From the NCBI GenBank assembly GCA_024734495.1, contig JALMQS010000435.1:1701651-1765650 (forward strand): a stretch of DNA of 64,000 nucleotides, in the 5' to 3' direction. Origin of the DNA: Forficula auricularia (lineage: Eukaryota > Arthropoda > Insecta > Dermaptera > Forficulidae). Within the stretch, counting starts at the first letter, position 1. Every line of letters starts with the position of its first letter. Positions 21,503-31,275 of this stretch are shown in pieces. The position numbers were made by a program, and so were the translations under genes. The notes below the pieces were generated by a model that was given only the letters and a program-made list of their open reading frames with translations, had not been told where the DNA came from and ran no database searches.

Positions 21503-22707
21503 TTTTTTTATCTTGAGACAGTCTTATAACTCAAAAACAGTGCATTATATAGAAAAAGTTTCAAATAAAAGGTTATTTATATCAAGGGAAACTAAACTAC
21601 GCTATTGTTTGTCGACCTAGAACAAGCTTTCAAGGATATTTCGAGATAAACTTTTGTTTTTTAAATGGAAACCTATGCGTTTCTCTACATATTCTGAATC
21701 TACAAAAAAAAAACTGAAAAACTTTTATTACAACTATTTTTTTATACGACATCAAATAATAAAAAATAATAAAACAATTAGATCTCAAAATAAAACCTTA
21801 ATAATTATTTTTAACAATTATTCAACTTAATTATCAAATAATAATAATCAAATAATTAATTATTAAATAAATATTTATTAAATCAAAAAGTCACAACAAT
21901 GAAAATAAGTGTTTATAATGATTTTAATACTTCATTATACGTAGGTACACAGATTTAAGAGATTATTTTCTACTTAATAGAACTATTTAAAATTCTTGAG
22001 TTTAAAAAAGTTTATTTCTCTTGTCAATCCAGTAGATAGTTATATTTTATTACCATAATAAAAATGGAGCATTTTTTTGTTGAAGACAGAATTAAAATGG
22101 TCTTCATTTATGCGGTGAATGTGGAAGAAGTGTTAAGGGCTGCCATTGAAATGAATGCCGAGCGTTTTCCTGATAGGAATACACCCTCACAAGCTTCATT
22201 TTATTGTGTTGTAAAATCTGTTAAAAAAAAAAACAAAAAAAAAACAGGAAATGTAAATGCTACGAAGAAGTTGGAACTGGAATTCATCCAGAAGACTTGC
22301 AATACACTCTGGAATGTCTCAGAACAGTGTCGAAAAATTATTAAATTATTAATTATTATTAAATTATTTATTTAATAATTAAATACTTATTTGATCATTA
22401 TTATTTGATAATTACTTAAGTTGAATGATTGTTAAAAATAATTTTTTATTATTTGATGTCGTATAAAAAAATAGTTTTTATAAAAGTTGTTCAGTGTTTT
22501 TTGTAGATTCAGAATATGTACAGAAACATATAGCTTTCTATTTAAAAAACAGAACTTGACCTCGAAATACCCTTGAAAGCTTGTTCTATAGGTCGACAAA
22601 CTATAGCATAGTTTAGTTTCCCCCATGATATAAATAAACTTTTATTTGAAACATTTTTAATATAATTCACTGTTTTTGAGTTATAAGATTGTCTCAAGAT
22701 AAAAAAC
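21503..22707. mobile_element. Long-TIR DNA transposon (about 1.2 kb)
   Basis: Terminal repeats of roughly 260 bp (21503-21775 and 22440-22707), starting TTTTTTATCTTGAGACA and including GTCGTATAAAAAAATA-like sequence, are inverted. The interior holds a short N-terminal transposase ORF at 22064. Target duplication unclear. Confidence 0.75.
22064..22375 (+). pseudogene. Transposase N-terminal helix-turn-helix fragment (mariner-like)
   Basis: The first residues (MEHFFVEDRIKMVFIYA, then ERFPDRNTPSQASFYCVVK) fit the N-terminal DNA-binding region (DUF4817-like) of insect Tc1/mariner-type transposases. After about 55 residues the match is lost in a poly-Lys tract (A-run at 22222-22245) and the catalytic DDE region is absent. 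Sits centrally in the long-TIR element at 21503-22707. Confidence 0.7.
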
Positions 22708-23005
22708 AAGGACTTTTGGTTAATATAAAGAATTAATAATACTAAATTATATATAGATTGATTATGATTTTATTTTTTTAATTATAATATTATATTATAT
22801 ATGTATTATTCTATATCTACCATATATTGATTATTTTATATTTAAGAGATATATATTTTTATATAAATTAATAAATCCATGCAACAGTGAATCTACATAG
22901 AAAATGTAAAATAAAATACTTGTAAAAAATATTTAATAATTTTTAATTATTAATTTCAAGGACTATAAGAGACTAATAAAATAAAAAAATAAAAAAATCG
23001 ACTCT
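22708..23005. repeat. Downstream sequence of the ankyrin family, copy 1
   Basis: AAAACAAGGACTTT, AATATAAAGAATTAATAATACT and CATAGAAAATGTAAAA recur in the same order at 60062-60400. Relative to the minus-strand ankyrin copies this is 3' flanking or UTR sequence, showing that the duplication included it. Confidence 0.6.
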
Positions 23006-23715
23006 ACTGATGAACGTCTCCCTATTTGAGTGGATTTTGATGAGGCAGTAAGGTAAATAAATGTTAATTGAAAAAAGGCGCTGCGACTCGGGAAAAGTTT
23101 GGGAACGCATTTTTTTTATCTAATCGAACCCAAATCATAAACCGAATCTATAAAGAGATTTCAAGTTGTTTTTGGGCAGAGGGCATCTGGTCTTCGCTTT
23201 AGCCCAATATTATATAGTATTTCATTTTCAGCAGAATTTAGTGTAGTGAGCTGAGAATGAAATATAGGGTCACCCATATCTTTTTGACGATTTCAATCTT
23301 AAATAAAATCTGGTAAAAACGCAGGACGCGCTCTATCGGTAGAGTAAAAGTGGAAATTTCGTTATGTATAGGATAGAAGAACCATGGATTACACTGCCCA
23401 ACAATGAAAATGTCCCGGGCTCAAAAATAGCTGATTCTTATGTATTTCCACCTACTGCAAAAATCACCGATTAGCTCTTGTTTTGGAGATATAATCGGTC
23501 AAAGCAACGAAAAAGGCCATTTTGGCATATTTTCGAGTTCCACCAGATATTAAACAGCAATATTTGAGATCACAATATTTTGTTGACATGATATAAAACA
23601 GCTTCCTCCCTGATTTTCAAATTACGCCTTGTTTTTAGCTCAATTAGAACTCGAGTTATAACTAAAAAAACTAAAACTACGTGATTATAAAGGATAATAA
23701 ACAAAAAAAAAGCCC

Positions 23716-23853
23716 ACTTGAATCTTTAAATGAAAAACTAGAAATTATCAATGACCCATTTTTAAAAGCCATTCATTCAGGTAAAACTCTTTACAAAAAG
23801 CCTAAACAAAAGAGTAACCCAGATATTGCTCCATTTACATTCTAATCTCCCAA
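23716..23853 (+). pseudogene. C-terminal coding tail of an unrecognised element ORF
   Basis: A 45-codon open stretch reads SPLESLNEKLEIINDPFLKA, then IHSGKTLYKKPKQKSNPDIA, PFTF and a stop. It ends just before the conserved non-coding sequence (from 23836) that precedes the hammerhead in this and the 13.4-kb copies. This suggests it is the end of the element's own ORF. I do not recognise the protein. Confidence 0.45.
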
Positions 23854-23941
23854 GAGGAAACATGAAGAAAAAGACATTATATATTTTTCAAAATTTTCAA
23901 TGTATAAATCTTAATTTGTAACTAAATACTGAAATATTTGT

Positions 23942-23988
23942 GATAGACTGATGATGAAGGCAATGCCTTCGAAACTATAGTCTCTAGA
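23942..23988 (+). ncRNA. Hammerhead ribozyme candidate, GAAGGC family, third copy
   Basis: Same sequence as 13511-13557: TAGA/TCTA, CTGATGA, GAAGGC-AAT-GCCTTC, GAAAC, TATA, GTC. Flanks are nearly identical to 13406-13620. Confidence 0.75.
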
Positions 23989-24374
23989 AATAATTAAAAA
24001 TTATTTTATTTAAAAAACAGAAGACTCTCATTTTATTTTTAACCTAAGATAATAAACATATATAAAAACATATTGTTTTACTTTTTTAGTTATAACTCGA
24101 GTTCTAATTGAGTTACAAACAAGTAGTAATTTGAAAATCAAGGGGGAAGCTGTTTTCTATTACGTCAACAAAATATTTTTATTTCAAATATTGCTGTTTA
24201 ATATCTGGTGGAACTCGAAAATATGTCAAAATGGCCTTTTTCGTTGTTTTGACCGATTATATATATCTCCAAAACAAGAGCTAATCGGTAATTTTTGAAT
24301 TCAGCAGGTGGAAATACATAAGAATCAGCTATTTTTGAGCCCGGGACATTTTCATTGTTGGGAAGTGTAATCCA

Positions 24375-24925
24375 TTTATTTCCATTAATTGCAAAAAAAA
24401 GTGGCGTTTCGCCGTTTACATCTTGAGCATTAATATCTGCCCCGGCGTCTAATAATAAATTCATTATAGAAAGCTCCCCATTATAAGAAAAAATCATTAA
24501 AGGTGTGGAATTATTACTACACTGTGTATTTGGATCTGCTTTTTCAGATAATAAATACTCGACTAATTTTCATAATGACCTTGTTGGGCTGCATTATATA
24601 AAGGAGTAAATCGGGGGGGGGGGGGGTCGGATAGGCTAGGTGGTAACGTGTCAGCCTGCTAACCAAGTGGACCCGGGTTCGAATCCGACTCGAGGCATCC
24701 GGCAAAAATCCGGCTAAAATCTGACCCCCGAGACAAATTAAAAAAAAAAAAAAATAGTATCGTAAATTGTCTTATGGCTGGAGGGGCCGAAAAGCCAAAA
24801 AAAGGGAGTAAATCCATTAACTGCAACTTGATCGATGGACTGTTTATAATAATAATATTGCACTCCTTCAAGAGATCCTTTGTATGCAGCATCCCAAATA
24901 TTTAAAGTATTTTCAGATTCAAAAA
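24375..24925 (-). pseudogene. Ankyrin-repeat gene relic A
   Basis: Minus-strand reading: NIWDAAYKGSLEGVQYYYYK, QSIDQVAVNGF, then a SINE, GFTPLYNAAQQGH, a frameshift, SEKADPNTQC, TPLMIFSYNGELSIMNLLL and DAGADINAQDVNGETPLFFA. These are two to three ankyrin repeats (TPLxxA and LLxxGADxNxxD signatures). It is truncated at the C-terminal side by the long-TIR element at 24374, broken by a SINE at 24613-24804 and shifted near 24560. Not functional. Closest relatives are relics B and C in this window. Confidence 0.8.
24613..24804 (+). mobile_element. tRNA-derived SINE inserted in ankyrin relic A
   Basis: Flanked by a 10-bp duplication GGAGTAAATC (24603-24612 and 24805-24814). The head has an A-box-like GATAGGCTAGGTGG and a B box GGTTCGAATCC at tRNA spacing. 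The 3' part contains an A-run (24739-24753) and ends in A-rich sequence. Starts with a G-run. Confidence 0.8.
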
Positions 24926-24929
24926 TACA

Positions 24930-25690
24930 AAAAATTATTTAAAGTGTTTTTATATGCGATTTTTGAGTTTGAAAATATTAATCTTGTTTTTGAAACTGTA
25001 TGTAAGAATCTTCGATTTATTGATAATTTTTTATTTTAAACTTCTATTCATTTTACAAATTTTAAGACCGGGTTGAAGTGGGCCTAGAATAAATACCATT
25101 TTTTTTCCATTTTTGAAAATTTCGAAAAAAATTTATTCGTTATTAACCATTTTTAAAACCACTTTTTGGTATTGAATTCTCTTTTTTGAGTTATTTTGAA
25201 TTGATTTTTATCGTTAACAGGTGTTTAAAATAAATAATTAGTATTTTAGTTTGTTGAAAGAAAATCAAAATCAAATATTAATTATCCTAGGCCCACTATC
25301 AACCAGGTCTTAAAATATGTAGAATGAATAGAATGTCAAAATAAAAAATTATCAAAAAAATTGAAAGAGTACATAGAGTTACAAAAACAAAATTTAAATT
25401 TTCATTCTCAAAAATCGCATATAAAAACACATTAAATAATTCTTTTTGCATTAAGTAGGTTATAATGAAAGGCAGTCCATATAAATTTTAACGTACTTAT
25501 TTCGCTTACCAGTCCGTCTTTCTAAGAAAATAAATAACATTTTGAATTTGGACCATTTTTGAAGAAGTTATGAGCGAAAAACCGAAATTCGATATTTTTT
25601 AAACCTCTGATCAAAAAAATTCCAAAATTTATTAGGATGGATACTAAAAAATGTCAAAAAATGAGGGATATCAAAAATGAAAATTTGTCA
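24930..25690. repeat. AT-rich foldback repeat, second copy
   Basis: Diverged relative of 3971-4800, sharing AATCTTGTTTTTGAAACTGT, TTTTAAACTTCTATTCATT and CCATTTTTGAAGAAGTTATG. Internal inverted symmetry around 25100-25330. Confidence 0.55.
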
Positions 25691-25762
25691 GATTTGGCGT
25701 GGAATGCCCCACTATATAATATTGTTACTGGAAGTGGAGTGACATTGGATTTCCTTCATTTT

Positions 25763-25810
25763 CAAAGCTCTGAAGAAGGAGAGAATAAACCACCGAAACG
25801 TCGGGTTTTG
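25763..25810 (+). ncRNA. Hammerhead-like motif, weak
   Basis: CTGAAGA, short GG/CC stem II, GAAAC, GTC; stem I CAAAGCT can pair with GGGTTTTG only with a bulge and wobbles. A solitary copy. Confidence 0.35.
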
Positions 25811-25912
25811 AATAAAAAAAAGATAGATATATAATTGACTCACTTTTTTTGAATTTTGGATTGCCTCATCAAAATTCACTTATCAGTCCGTCTCTGTATT
25901 TATTTAAGAGGA

Positions 25913-26333
25913 TCAATAACCATTTTCAAGTTTAAGAATAAAATTCATAAGTGAAGATCTTTTTAAAAGAAGACAAAAAGCCATTGCTGTCACGTTGAAT
26001 CTATTTTTAATACTTCTATCCGCACCTTTTTCATATAAAAATTTCACCGAACGCAATTTATTTCCACTAATTGCAAAAAAAAGTGGCGTTTCGCCGTTGA
26101 CATCTTGAGCATTAATATCTGCCCCGGCGTCTAATAATAAATTCATTATAGAAAGCTCCCCATTATAAGACGCAATCATTAAAGGTGTGGAATCATAACT
26201 ACACTGTGTATTTGGATCTGCTTTTTCTGATTACAAAAACTCGACTATTTCATCATGGCCTTGTTGGGCTGCATTATATAAAGGGGTATATCCATTACAT
26301 GCAACTTGATCGATGGGCTGTTTATTATAATAA
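25913..26333 (-). pseudogene. Ankyrin-repeat gene relic B, C-terminal part
   Basis: Minus: KQPIDQVACNGYTPLYNAAQ, QGHDEIVEFL, stop, SEKADPNTQC, TPLMIASYNGELSIMNLLLD, AGADINAQDVNGETPLFFAI, KFLYEKGADRSIKN and an end at LENGY. Three ankyrin repeats are recognisable. The in-frame stop (TAA for a Leu codon in relics A and C) and the LINE inserted at 26334 show decay. The N-terminal part continues at 30692-30845 beyond the LINE. Confidence 0.82.
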
Positions 26334-26537
26334 CAAAAGTGTTACATATTTTAATATAAGTGTTACTCAACATTTTGAGTGAAAAAGTTTATTTTTAATT
26401 CAAAGATTAATTATTTAAACACTAATCTTGAGTCCTAACCTCTCAAGAACCTAACTAGCCTAGCTCCTTGGAGCCGCCATTGAATTTCCCGGGAATTTCA
26501 AATATTTATTTAAAAACTTTGGGTTTAAAATACCAAC

Positions 26538-27198
26538 ATGACCAACTCTATCTGTGACAAGTGTAACGAAAAAATCAATAGACAATCCTTTATTATTTGC
26601 AAGTGTCAAAAAGAATTTCACTTGGAATGTGCAAGCATAAATGAAGCTGATCTTCCACAATTCCTTAACAATAATGGATCATCTAAATACATCTGCCTAG
26701 ACTGCACACCACCCCGGCAAGTTAAAAAGTCAGCTCCATTAGAGAATAATAATAATAATATATAATAATTCTTTATTAGCTATTTTTTTTTTTTTTAATA
26801 ATGAAGCAACTAAGATCGACCTGGTGCTTGACATTTTAAAAGGCATAAAATCTGAGATGTCAACGTTAAGGGGAGAAATGTCCTCTCTCAGAGCTGAAAA
26901 TGTAGAGCTAAAGGCACTCTTAGTCACTATGAAACCAAACAGCTCTACTTCCTATGCCAATTCGTTCTCACCTGCCCCTACTGTTAATGCTAAATCGAAC
27001 CCTCGTGAGAATAAGACACAGCCTCCTACAGCTTCTCCCAGTGCCAATAACTCCCGCACTATGAAAATTGGAAAGGGACTTACACCTTCACCCTCTAGAA
27101 ATTCAACCACTTATACTAATACTAAGGAATCTGATGAGGAAGACTTCCAAGTGGTTTCCTACAGAAAGAAAAAACTATTAATAAGCCTTGTTACATAG
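26538..27198 (+). pseudogene. LINE ORF1: PHD-like zinc finger and coiled coil, frame broken
   Basis: The first part (26538-26765) has a PHD-type pattern, CDKCNEKIN, ICKCQKEFHLEC and YICLDC, giving a C4-H-C3-like arrangement. It stops in an AT-rich (AAT)n tract. The second open part (26824-27198) begins with a heptad-like helix ILKGIKSEMSTLRGEMSSLR and a Pro/Ser-rich linker, then shifts frame near 27175. The remaining ORF1 C-terminal domain (SIFITRLAPSTTVDQI onward) is in frame with ORF2. ORF1 proteins of CR1/jockey-group LINEs are RNA-binding nucleocapsid-like proteins; a PHD finger in ORF1 is known for some of them. The tract 26745-26805 looks like slippage or assembly-sensitive sequence. 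Confidence 0.7.
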
Positions 27199-27230
27199 GA
27201 AAAGGAACAAGCACATCGCTCCAGGCTGCC

Positions 27231-30200
27231 ATGAAAAGAATACCTAGAAAATCAATTTTTATTACGAGACTCGCTCCTAGCACTACAGTGGACCAGATCG
27301 ACAACCATATTAAATCAAATATAAAAATCTCCTCAGACATCTATACCACTAGACTCAAAACAAAATACCAAACATATTCTTCTTTTCATATATCGGTGGA
27401 GGAACAAGAAATTAACAAAATTATGAACGCTGACGAATGGACTGAGGGAGTTTTAATTACTGAATTCTTCGGAAAACTGAAAGACGATCAAAAATTTATT
27501 TCTCACCGGGATGTAGCATCTAGTATTTCCGAAGAACCTAATACTATTTCAAAAAACGGGGCAACAACTCAAATCCAAGGGAAAAAAATAGAAATATATT
27601 ACCAGAATGTCAGGAGCATGAGGGGTAAGCTAGACCAGATCAGAATATCTGCGGTGTCTCTTTCACTTGATTATGATGTCATTGTTTTGACAGAAACCTG
27701 GCTTAACGATGGCATTCATGATTCAGAAATTGAGATTGGCCCATTCATCATTTACAGAGACGACAGATCGGAAGCAGTCAGTTCCAGAGGTGGCGGAGTT
27801 CTCATCGCCATAAAAAATTCCTTACGTGGAAAAACTCTTCCCTCTTTCGATAATGACCTACTCTCATTTAATCAACTTTTTGTAATTCTCCCAGACCTAA
27901 AAATTATTATCGGATCTATTTATCTACCCCCAGTCTCTAACATCTCATTATTTCAAGAGCACATCATGCACGTTGAAGATATCCAAAATACATATTTAGA
28001 TCACCATCTGATCCTGGTGGGAGACTACAACTTGCCCGAAATCATCTGGAATTATTCCTCTCCTGGTGCATCTCATCGTTTTAGTGAAAATTCAACCTCT
28101 TCTCTACAATCTTGCGCAGCTACTTTAATAGACAGTTTTAGCTCCTTGGATCTCCATCAGTTCAATTTGTTCACAAATAGCAAGGGTAACACCCTTGATT
28201 TATGCTTCTCTAACACTAAAGCTGCAGTCAGCCTCAGTAATGACATATTGTCCAAAATGGACGAGTTTCATCCCGTCTTGAATATATCTGTTCCATTCAC
28301 TGACAATACTGGCCGCGAATCTCCAATATTTAGACCTCTAAGATCTGAGTGGGATAGATACAATTTTAAAAAATGCAACCTCGAAATGTTCAATCAACGA
28401 CTAAATGAAATTAACTGGCAAGATATCCTGTGTAATTTAAGTTTATTTTCCGCGGTAGAGAAATTTTATAATATTATTAACGCAATCATAGAGGATACTG
28501 TACCTAAAAAACATTGTAATAGCACAGGTTATCCGTTATGGTTTTCTAAAAAACTTATCTCACTCTTAATTAGCAAAAAATTAGCTCATAAATATTATAA
28601 AAACAATCAAAGTGAATCAAGTTACGATAAATTTAAAAATTTAAGATCTTCGTGTAAAACCGAAGCGTCAACATGTTATTCAAGATACATTTCAAATATT
28701 GAATCTAACTTATCTAGCAATATAAAAGTTTTCTGGGATTTTATAAATAATAAGCGAAATACTAATGGCTATCCATCTAATATGTTTTTAGATGATATTA
28801 ACGGCTATGATAATGTACAAATGTCCGACCTTTTTGCTGAATTCTTTAAAGAAGTCTACGGCTTGGCCTCAGCAAATACAGTGTTTAATCCTGATACTAT
28901 TACTAAAAACTGCGCGAATGTTCTCGACATCGGCGCCCAAAATAGGAATATTTCAATCTCTGAGGAGGAAATCATCTCCGTGATTAGGGACTTGAAACCA
29001 TCTCTCTCTATAGGAGCGGATGGGGTCCCAGCCTTCCTGGTCAAGCGCTGCTCTTCCTCACTTATTGAGCCTCTGCATATTTTATTCAACCTTTCACTTA
29101 TAGAAAGTTCTCTCCCAGAATTATGGAAAAAGACTTCCATCACTCCAATTTATAAGAACGGCTCTCGTAACAATATACGAAATTACAGACCAATAGCTAT
29201 TATAAGCGCTATTCCGAAACTCTTGGATAGGATTATGTACAATAAGATTCTTCTACTTTGCTCAGAAGCTATCTCAAGTAAACAGCACGGATTTGTGCCT
29301 TCTCGTTCAACTGTTACAAATCTTACTCTCTTTATAAACAAAATCTTTTCCAGCTTCAGTAAAAATAAGCAGCTTGATGCTATTTACCTAGATTTTAAAA
29401 AGGCCTTTGACCTCATCAACCATAAAATTTTGTTATTAAAGCTAAGACATTATAATTTGCCTATTAATATTATTCTCTGGATTGAAAATTATCTCTCTAA
29501 CAGATTTTCCTGTGTTCGGATTAATGGTGCTGAATCCCGAGAATACCTAGCACCTTCTGGGGTCCCTCAGGGTAGTCATCTCGGCCCTTTACTATTTCTC
29601 TTATTTATTAACGACTTGGCCCTTGTAAATCTTTATAGCAATATGCTTTTATTTGCTGATGATATTAAATTGTTCTTTGAAATCAGTGATGTTCAAGATT
29701 GCACAAAAGTACAAAATGATTTGAATAAACTAATTGACTGGTGCAAGGAAAACTTATTCTTTCTCAATTTTGATAAATGTTTCTCGATTACATTTTCCAG
29801 AAAAGACGATTTTATTTCTTTTGAATACCAGCTAAATAGCAATTCATCCTGTATCCGAGTCACTTCCATCAAAGACCTCGGGGTCACATTTGACGCTAAA
29901 CTAACGTTCAATGAACATATAACCAAAGTGGTTAGTAAGGCAAACCGAATTTGGGGATTCATCATTCGCAACACTAAATTCTTCACAAACACGACTAGTA
30001 TCAAACACTTGTACATAAGCTTGGTTAAATCTATATTGATGTATGCATCAACCATTTGGAGACCTAATTTGAAAATGAATATAGCAAGGCTTGAGAGAGT
30101 TCAGCATAAGGCGTTGAGACATCTTGCGTATCTATCTGGCAACCCTATGTCTAGATTCGACCACGATTATACAGCAATTAGTGAAACCTTTAGTCTACCA

Positions 30201-30500
30201 ACAATTCTATCTTCCATGGTTGCTTCTGACAATGTATTAACTTACAAAATTATATCAAACAGAATCCATTGTCCAGAACTAAAGTCTCTTTTTACTTTAA
30301 ATAATCCCACATATGTACTTAGACAAAACCAGCCTTTCTACCCTAAAGTACCAATCACGCGCCACGCCGAGAATAATCCAATTTATAGACTCTGTGTTTG
30401 CTATAACGCTCTTTCCTCAAGAACTAGTGTAATAGATTTGGCTTCTCATCCTAATAGAGTGACTAAAGAAATAAAAGAAAATACGCTATGCTATAATTAA
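27231..30500 (+). CDS. LINE ORF2: endonuclease-reverse transcriptase, fused to ORF1 C-terminus
   Basis: 1089 codons are open. Residues about 1-100 look like the C-terminal domain of ORF1. The apurinic-type endonuclease spans about 120-360: IEIYYQNVRSMRGKL, VLTETWLND, GGGVLIAIK, IIGSIYLPP, ILVGDYNLP (conserved GDxN) and DEFHPVL (terminal His). Reverse transcriptase spans about 600-870: KTSITPIYKNGSRNNIRNYR, YLDFKKAFDLINH, GVPQGSHLGPLLF and the catalytic FADDIKLF. The C-terminal tail contains typical RLERVQHKALR sequence. All key catalytic residues appear intact. The absence of a stop between ORF1 and ORF2 is unusual, because the two are normally separate frames. The first ATG at 27231 may not be the real start. 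Jockey/CR1 group is my best call; the clade is not settled. Confidence 0.88.
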   Translation: MKRIPRKSIFITRLAPSTTVDQIDNHIKSNIKISSDIYTTRLKTKYQTYSSFHISVEEQEINKIMNADEWTEGVLITEFFGKLKDDQKFISHRDVASSISEEPNTISKNGATTQIQGKKIEIYYQNVRSMRGKLDQIRISAVSLSLDYDVIVLTETWLNDGIHDSEIEIGPFIIYRDDRSEAVSSRGGGVLIAIKNSLRGKTLPSFDNDLLSFNQLFVILPDLKIIIGSIYLPPVSNISLFQEHIMHVEDIQNTYLDHHLILVGDYNLPEIIWNYSSPGASHRFSENSTSSLQSCAATLIDSFSSLDLHQFNLFTNSKGNTLDLCFSNTKAAVSLSNDILSKMDEFHPVLNISVPFTDNTGRESPIFRPLRSEWDRYNFKKCNLEMFNQRLNEINWQDILCNLSLFSAVEKFYNIINAIIEDTVPKKHCNSTGYPLWFSKKLISLLISKKLAHKYYKNNQSESSYDKFKNLRSSCKTEASTCYSRYISNIESNLSSNIKVFWDFINNKRNTNGYPSNMFLDDINGYDNVQMSDLFAEFFKEVYGLASANTVFNPDTITKNCANVLDIGAQNRNISISEEEIISVIRDLKPSLSIGADGVPAFLVKRCSSSLIEPLHILFNLSLIESSLPELWKKTSITPIYKNGSRNNIRNYRPIAIISAIPKLLDRIMYNKILLLCSEAISSKQHGFVPSRSTVTNLTLFINKIFSSFSKNKQLDAIYLDFKKAFDLINHKILLLKLRHYNLPINIILWIENYLSNRFSCVRINGAESREYLAPSGVPQGSHLGPLLFLLFINDLALVNLYSNMLLFADDIKLFFEISDVQDCTKVQNDLNKLIDWCKENLFFLNFDKCFSITFSRKDDFISFEYQLNSNSSCIRVTSIKDLGVTFDAKLTFNEHITKVVSKANRIWGFIIRNTKFFTNTTSIKHLYISLVKSILMYASTIWRPNLKMNIARLERVQHKALRHLAYLSGNPMSRFDHDYTAISETFSLPTILSSMVASDNVLTYKIISNRIHCPELKSLFTLNNPTYVLRQNQPFYPKVPITRHAENNPIYRLCVCYNALSSRTSVIDLASHPNRVTKEIKENTLCYN

Positions 30501-30691
30501 GCTTTAAAGTTCAAAGTTCATTAGTTTGTTATTTACAGAATCTATCTTCACTTAACATATTACCTATTGTATCTCTCTGTTCCTTCTACATTATGTATGT
30601 ATAATATTATGTTTAAACCAATTTGTAAAGGCCTCTTGCCGTCGAAAATAAAATAAAATAAATAAAAAAAAATAAATAAATAAAATAAATA

Positions 30692-30845
30692 AATATTGGA
30701 CCCCTTCAAGGGATCCTCTGTACGCAGCATCCCAAATATTTATAGTATTTTCAGATTTAAAGCAATGATCTCCTTCTTCCTCTTCTTCTACAGCTTATTC
30801 AACTTGAGGGGAATTCGAAATAATTTGTTGTATTAAATGATTCAT
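30692..30845 (-). pseudogene. Ankyrin-repeat gene relic B, N-terminal exon part
   Basis: Minus from an acceptor (TTTTAG at 30851-30846): MNHLIQQIISNSPQVE, stop, AVEEEEEGDHCFKSENT, INIWDAAYRGSLEGVQY, then the LINE junction. The acidic stretch and ENTxxIWDAAYxGSLEGV match relic C. The stop codon lies between SPQVE and the acidic stretch. Confidence 0.75.
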
Positions 30846-31275
30846 CTAAAATAAATAGAATAAATGTAAGTAAATTGCATGTAAAATAACAATAAATTGG
30901 AGAAAAAAAGTGAAATTCTTTAAGACACAGTACGCTTTGGGTTTTGAAAGGAGTGAACTATCACAGCCTTAAAATAAGGTGACCACACGTCGGCAGGACA
31001 GTCCCGATTTTTAACAATTTGTCCCGCGGTTTTTTAAAAAAGTCCCGATTTTTGGAAAGAATGCATGACAAGCTAAAGAACGGCGGGAGAACGTGAAGGG
31101 AATATTCGGTTTTCGGCGGTCATGTGGCAATTTAGCCAGGATATGAGTTTTATATTACGTTTGTTAATTTTATAATGTTAAACTTTAATAATAACAAATA
31201 ATTTTTGAGAAGTGATTATCAAAGTTGGCATTGTTGATCAGTTGTTAGAATTCGATCATCATTGTTTGGATTTTT

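Larger units (their letters stand above)
23385..24374. mobile_element. Long-TIR element enclosing a Penelope-type tail
   Basis: Arms of about 295 bp (23385-23690 and 24080-24374), outer end TGGATTACACTGCCCAACA, inner end TTAGTTATAACTCGAGTTCT. The spacer contains a short protein-coding tail (23716-23853) and a hammerhead-bearing terminal repeat. The right arm truncates ankyrin relic A. Confidence 0.7.
23010..25893. mobile_element. Composite insertion interrupting the ankyrin 3' region
   Basis: Relative to copy C (near 61000), sequence between TAATTTCAAGGA-type flank and TATTTATTTAAGAGG is expanded by about 2.9 kb. The insert ends contain GGATTTTGATGAGGCA at 23031 and its inverted match near 25860. 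Inside are a long-TIR element, ankyrin relic A with a SINE, and a foldback. Confidence 0.45.
26334..30691 (+). mobile_element. Nearly full-length jockey/CR1-group LINE
   Basis: Contains a 5' leader, a broken ORF1 and a long ORF2 with endonuclease and reverse transcriptase. A polyadenylation-like and (AAAT)n tail (30645-30691) ends it. Insertion split ankyrin relic B: the left junction follows TTTATTATAATAA and the right junction precedes TATTGGACCCC. No clean target duplication can be told apart from the AT-rich tail. ORF2 being uninterrupted implies a fairly recent insertion. Confidence 0.88.

Noticed and set aside
22432..22626. 64-codon minus frame
   Set aside because: It is a translation of the long terminal inverted repeat; the mirrored arm gives the same peptide with breaks.
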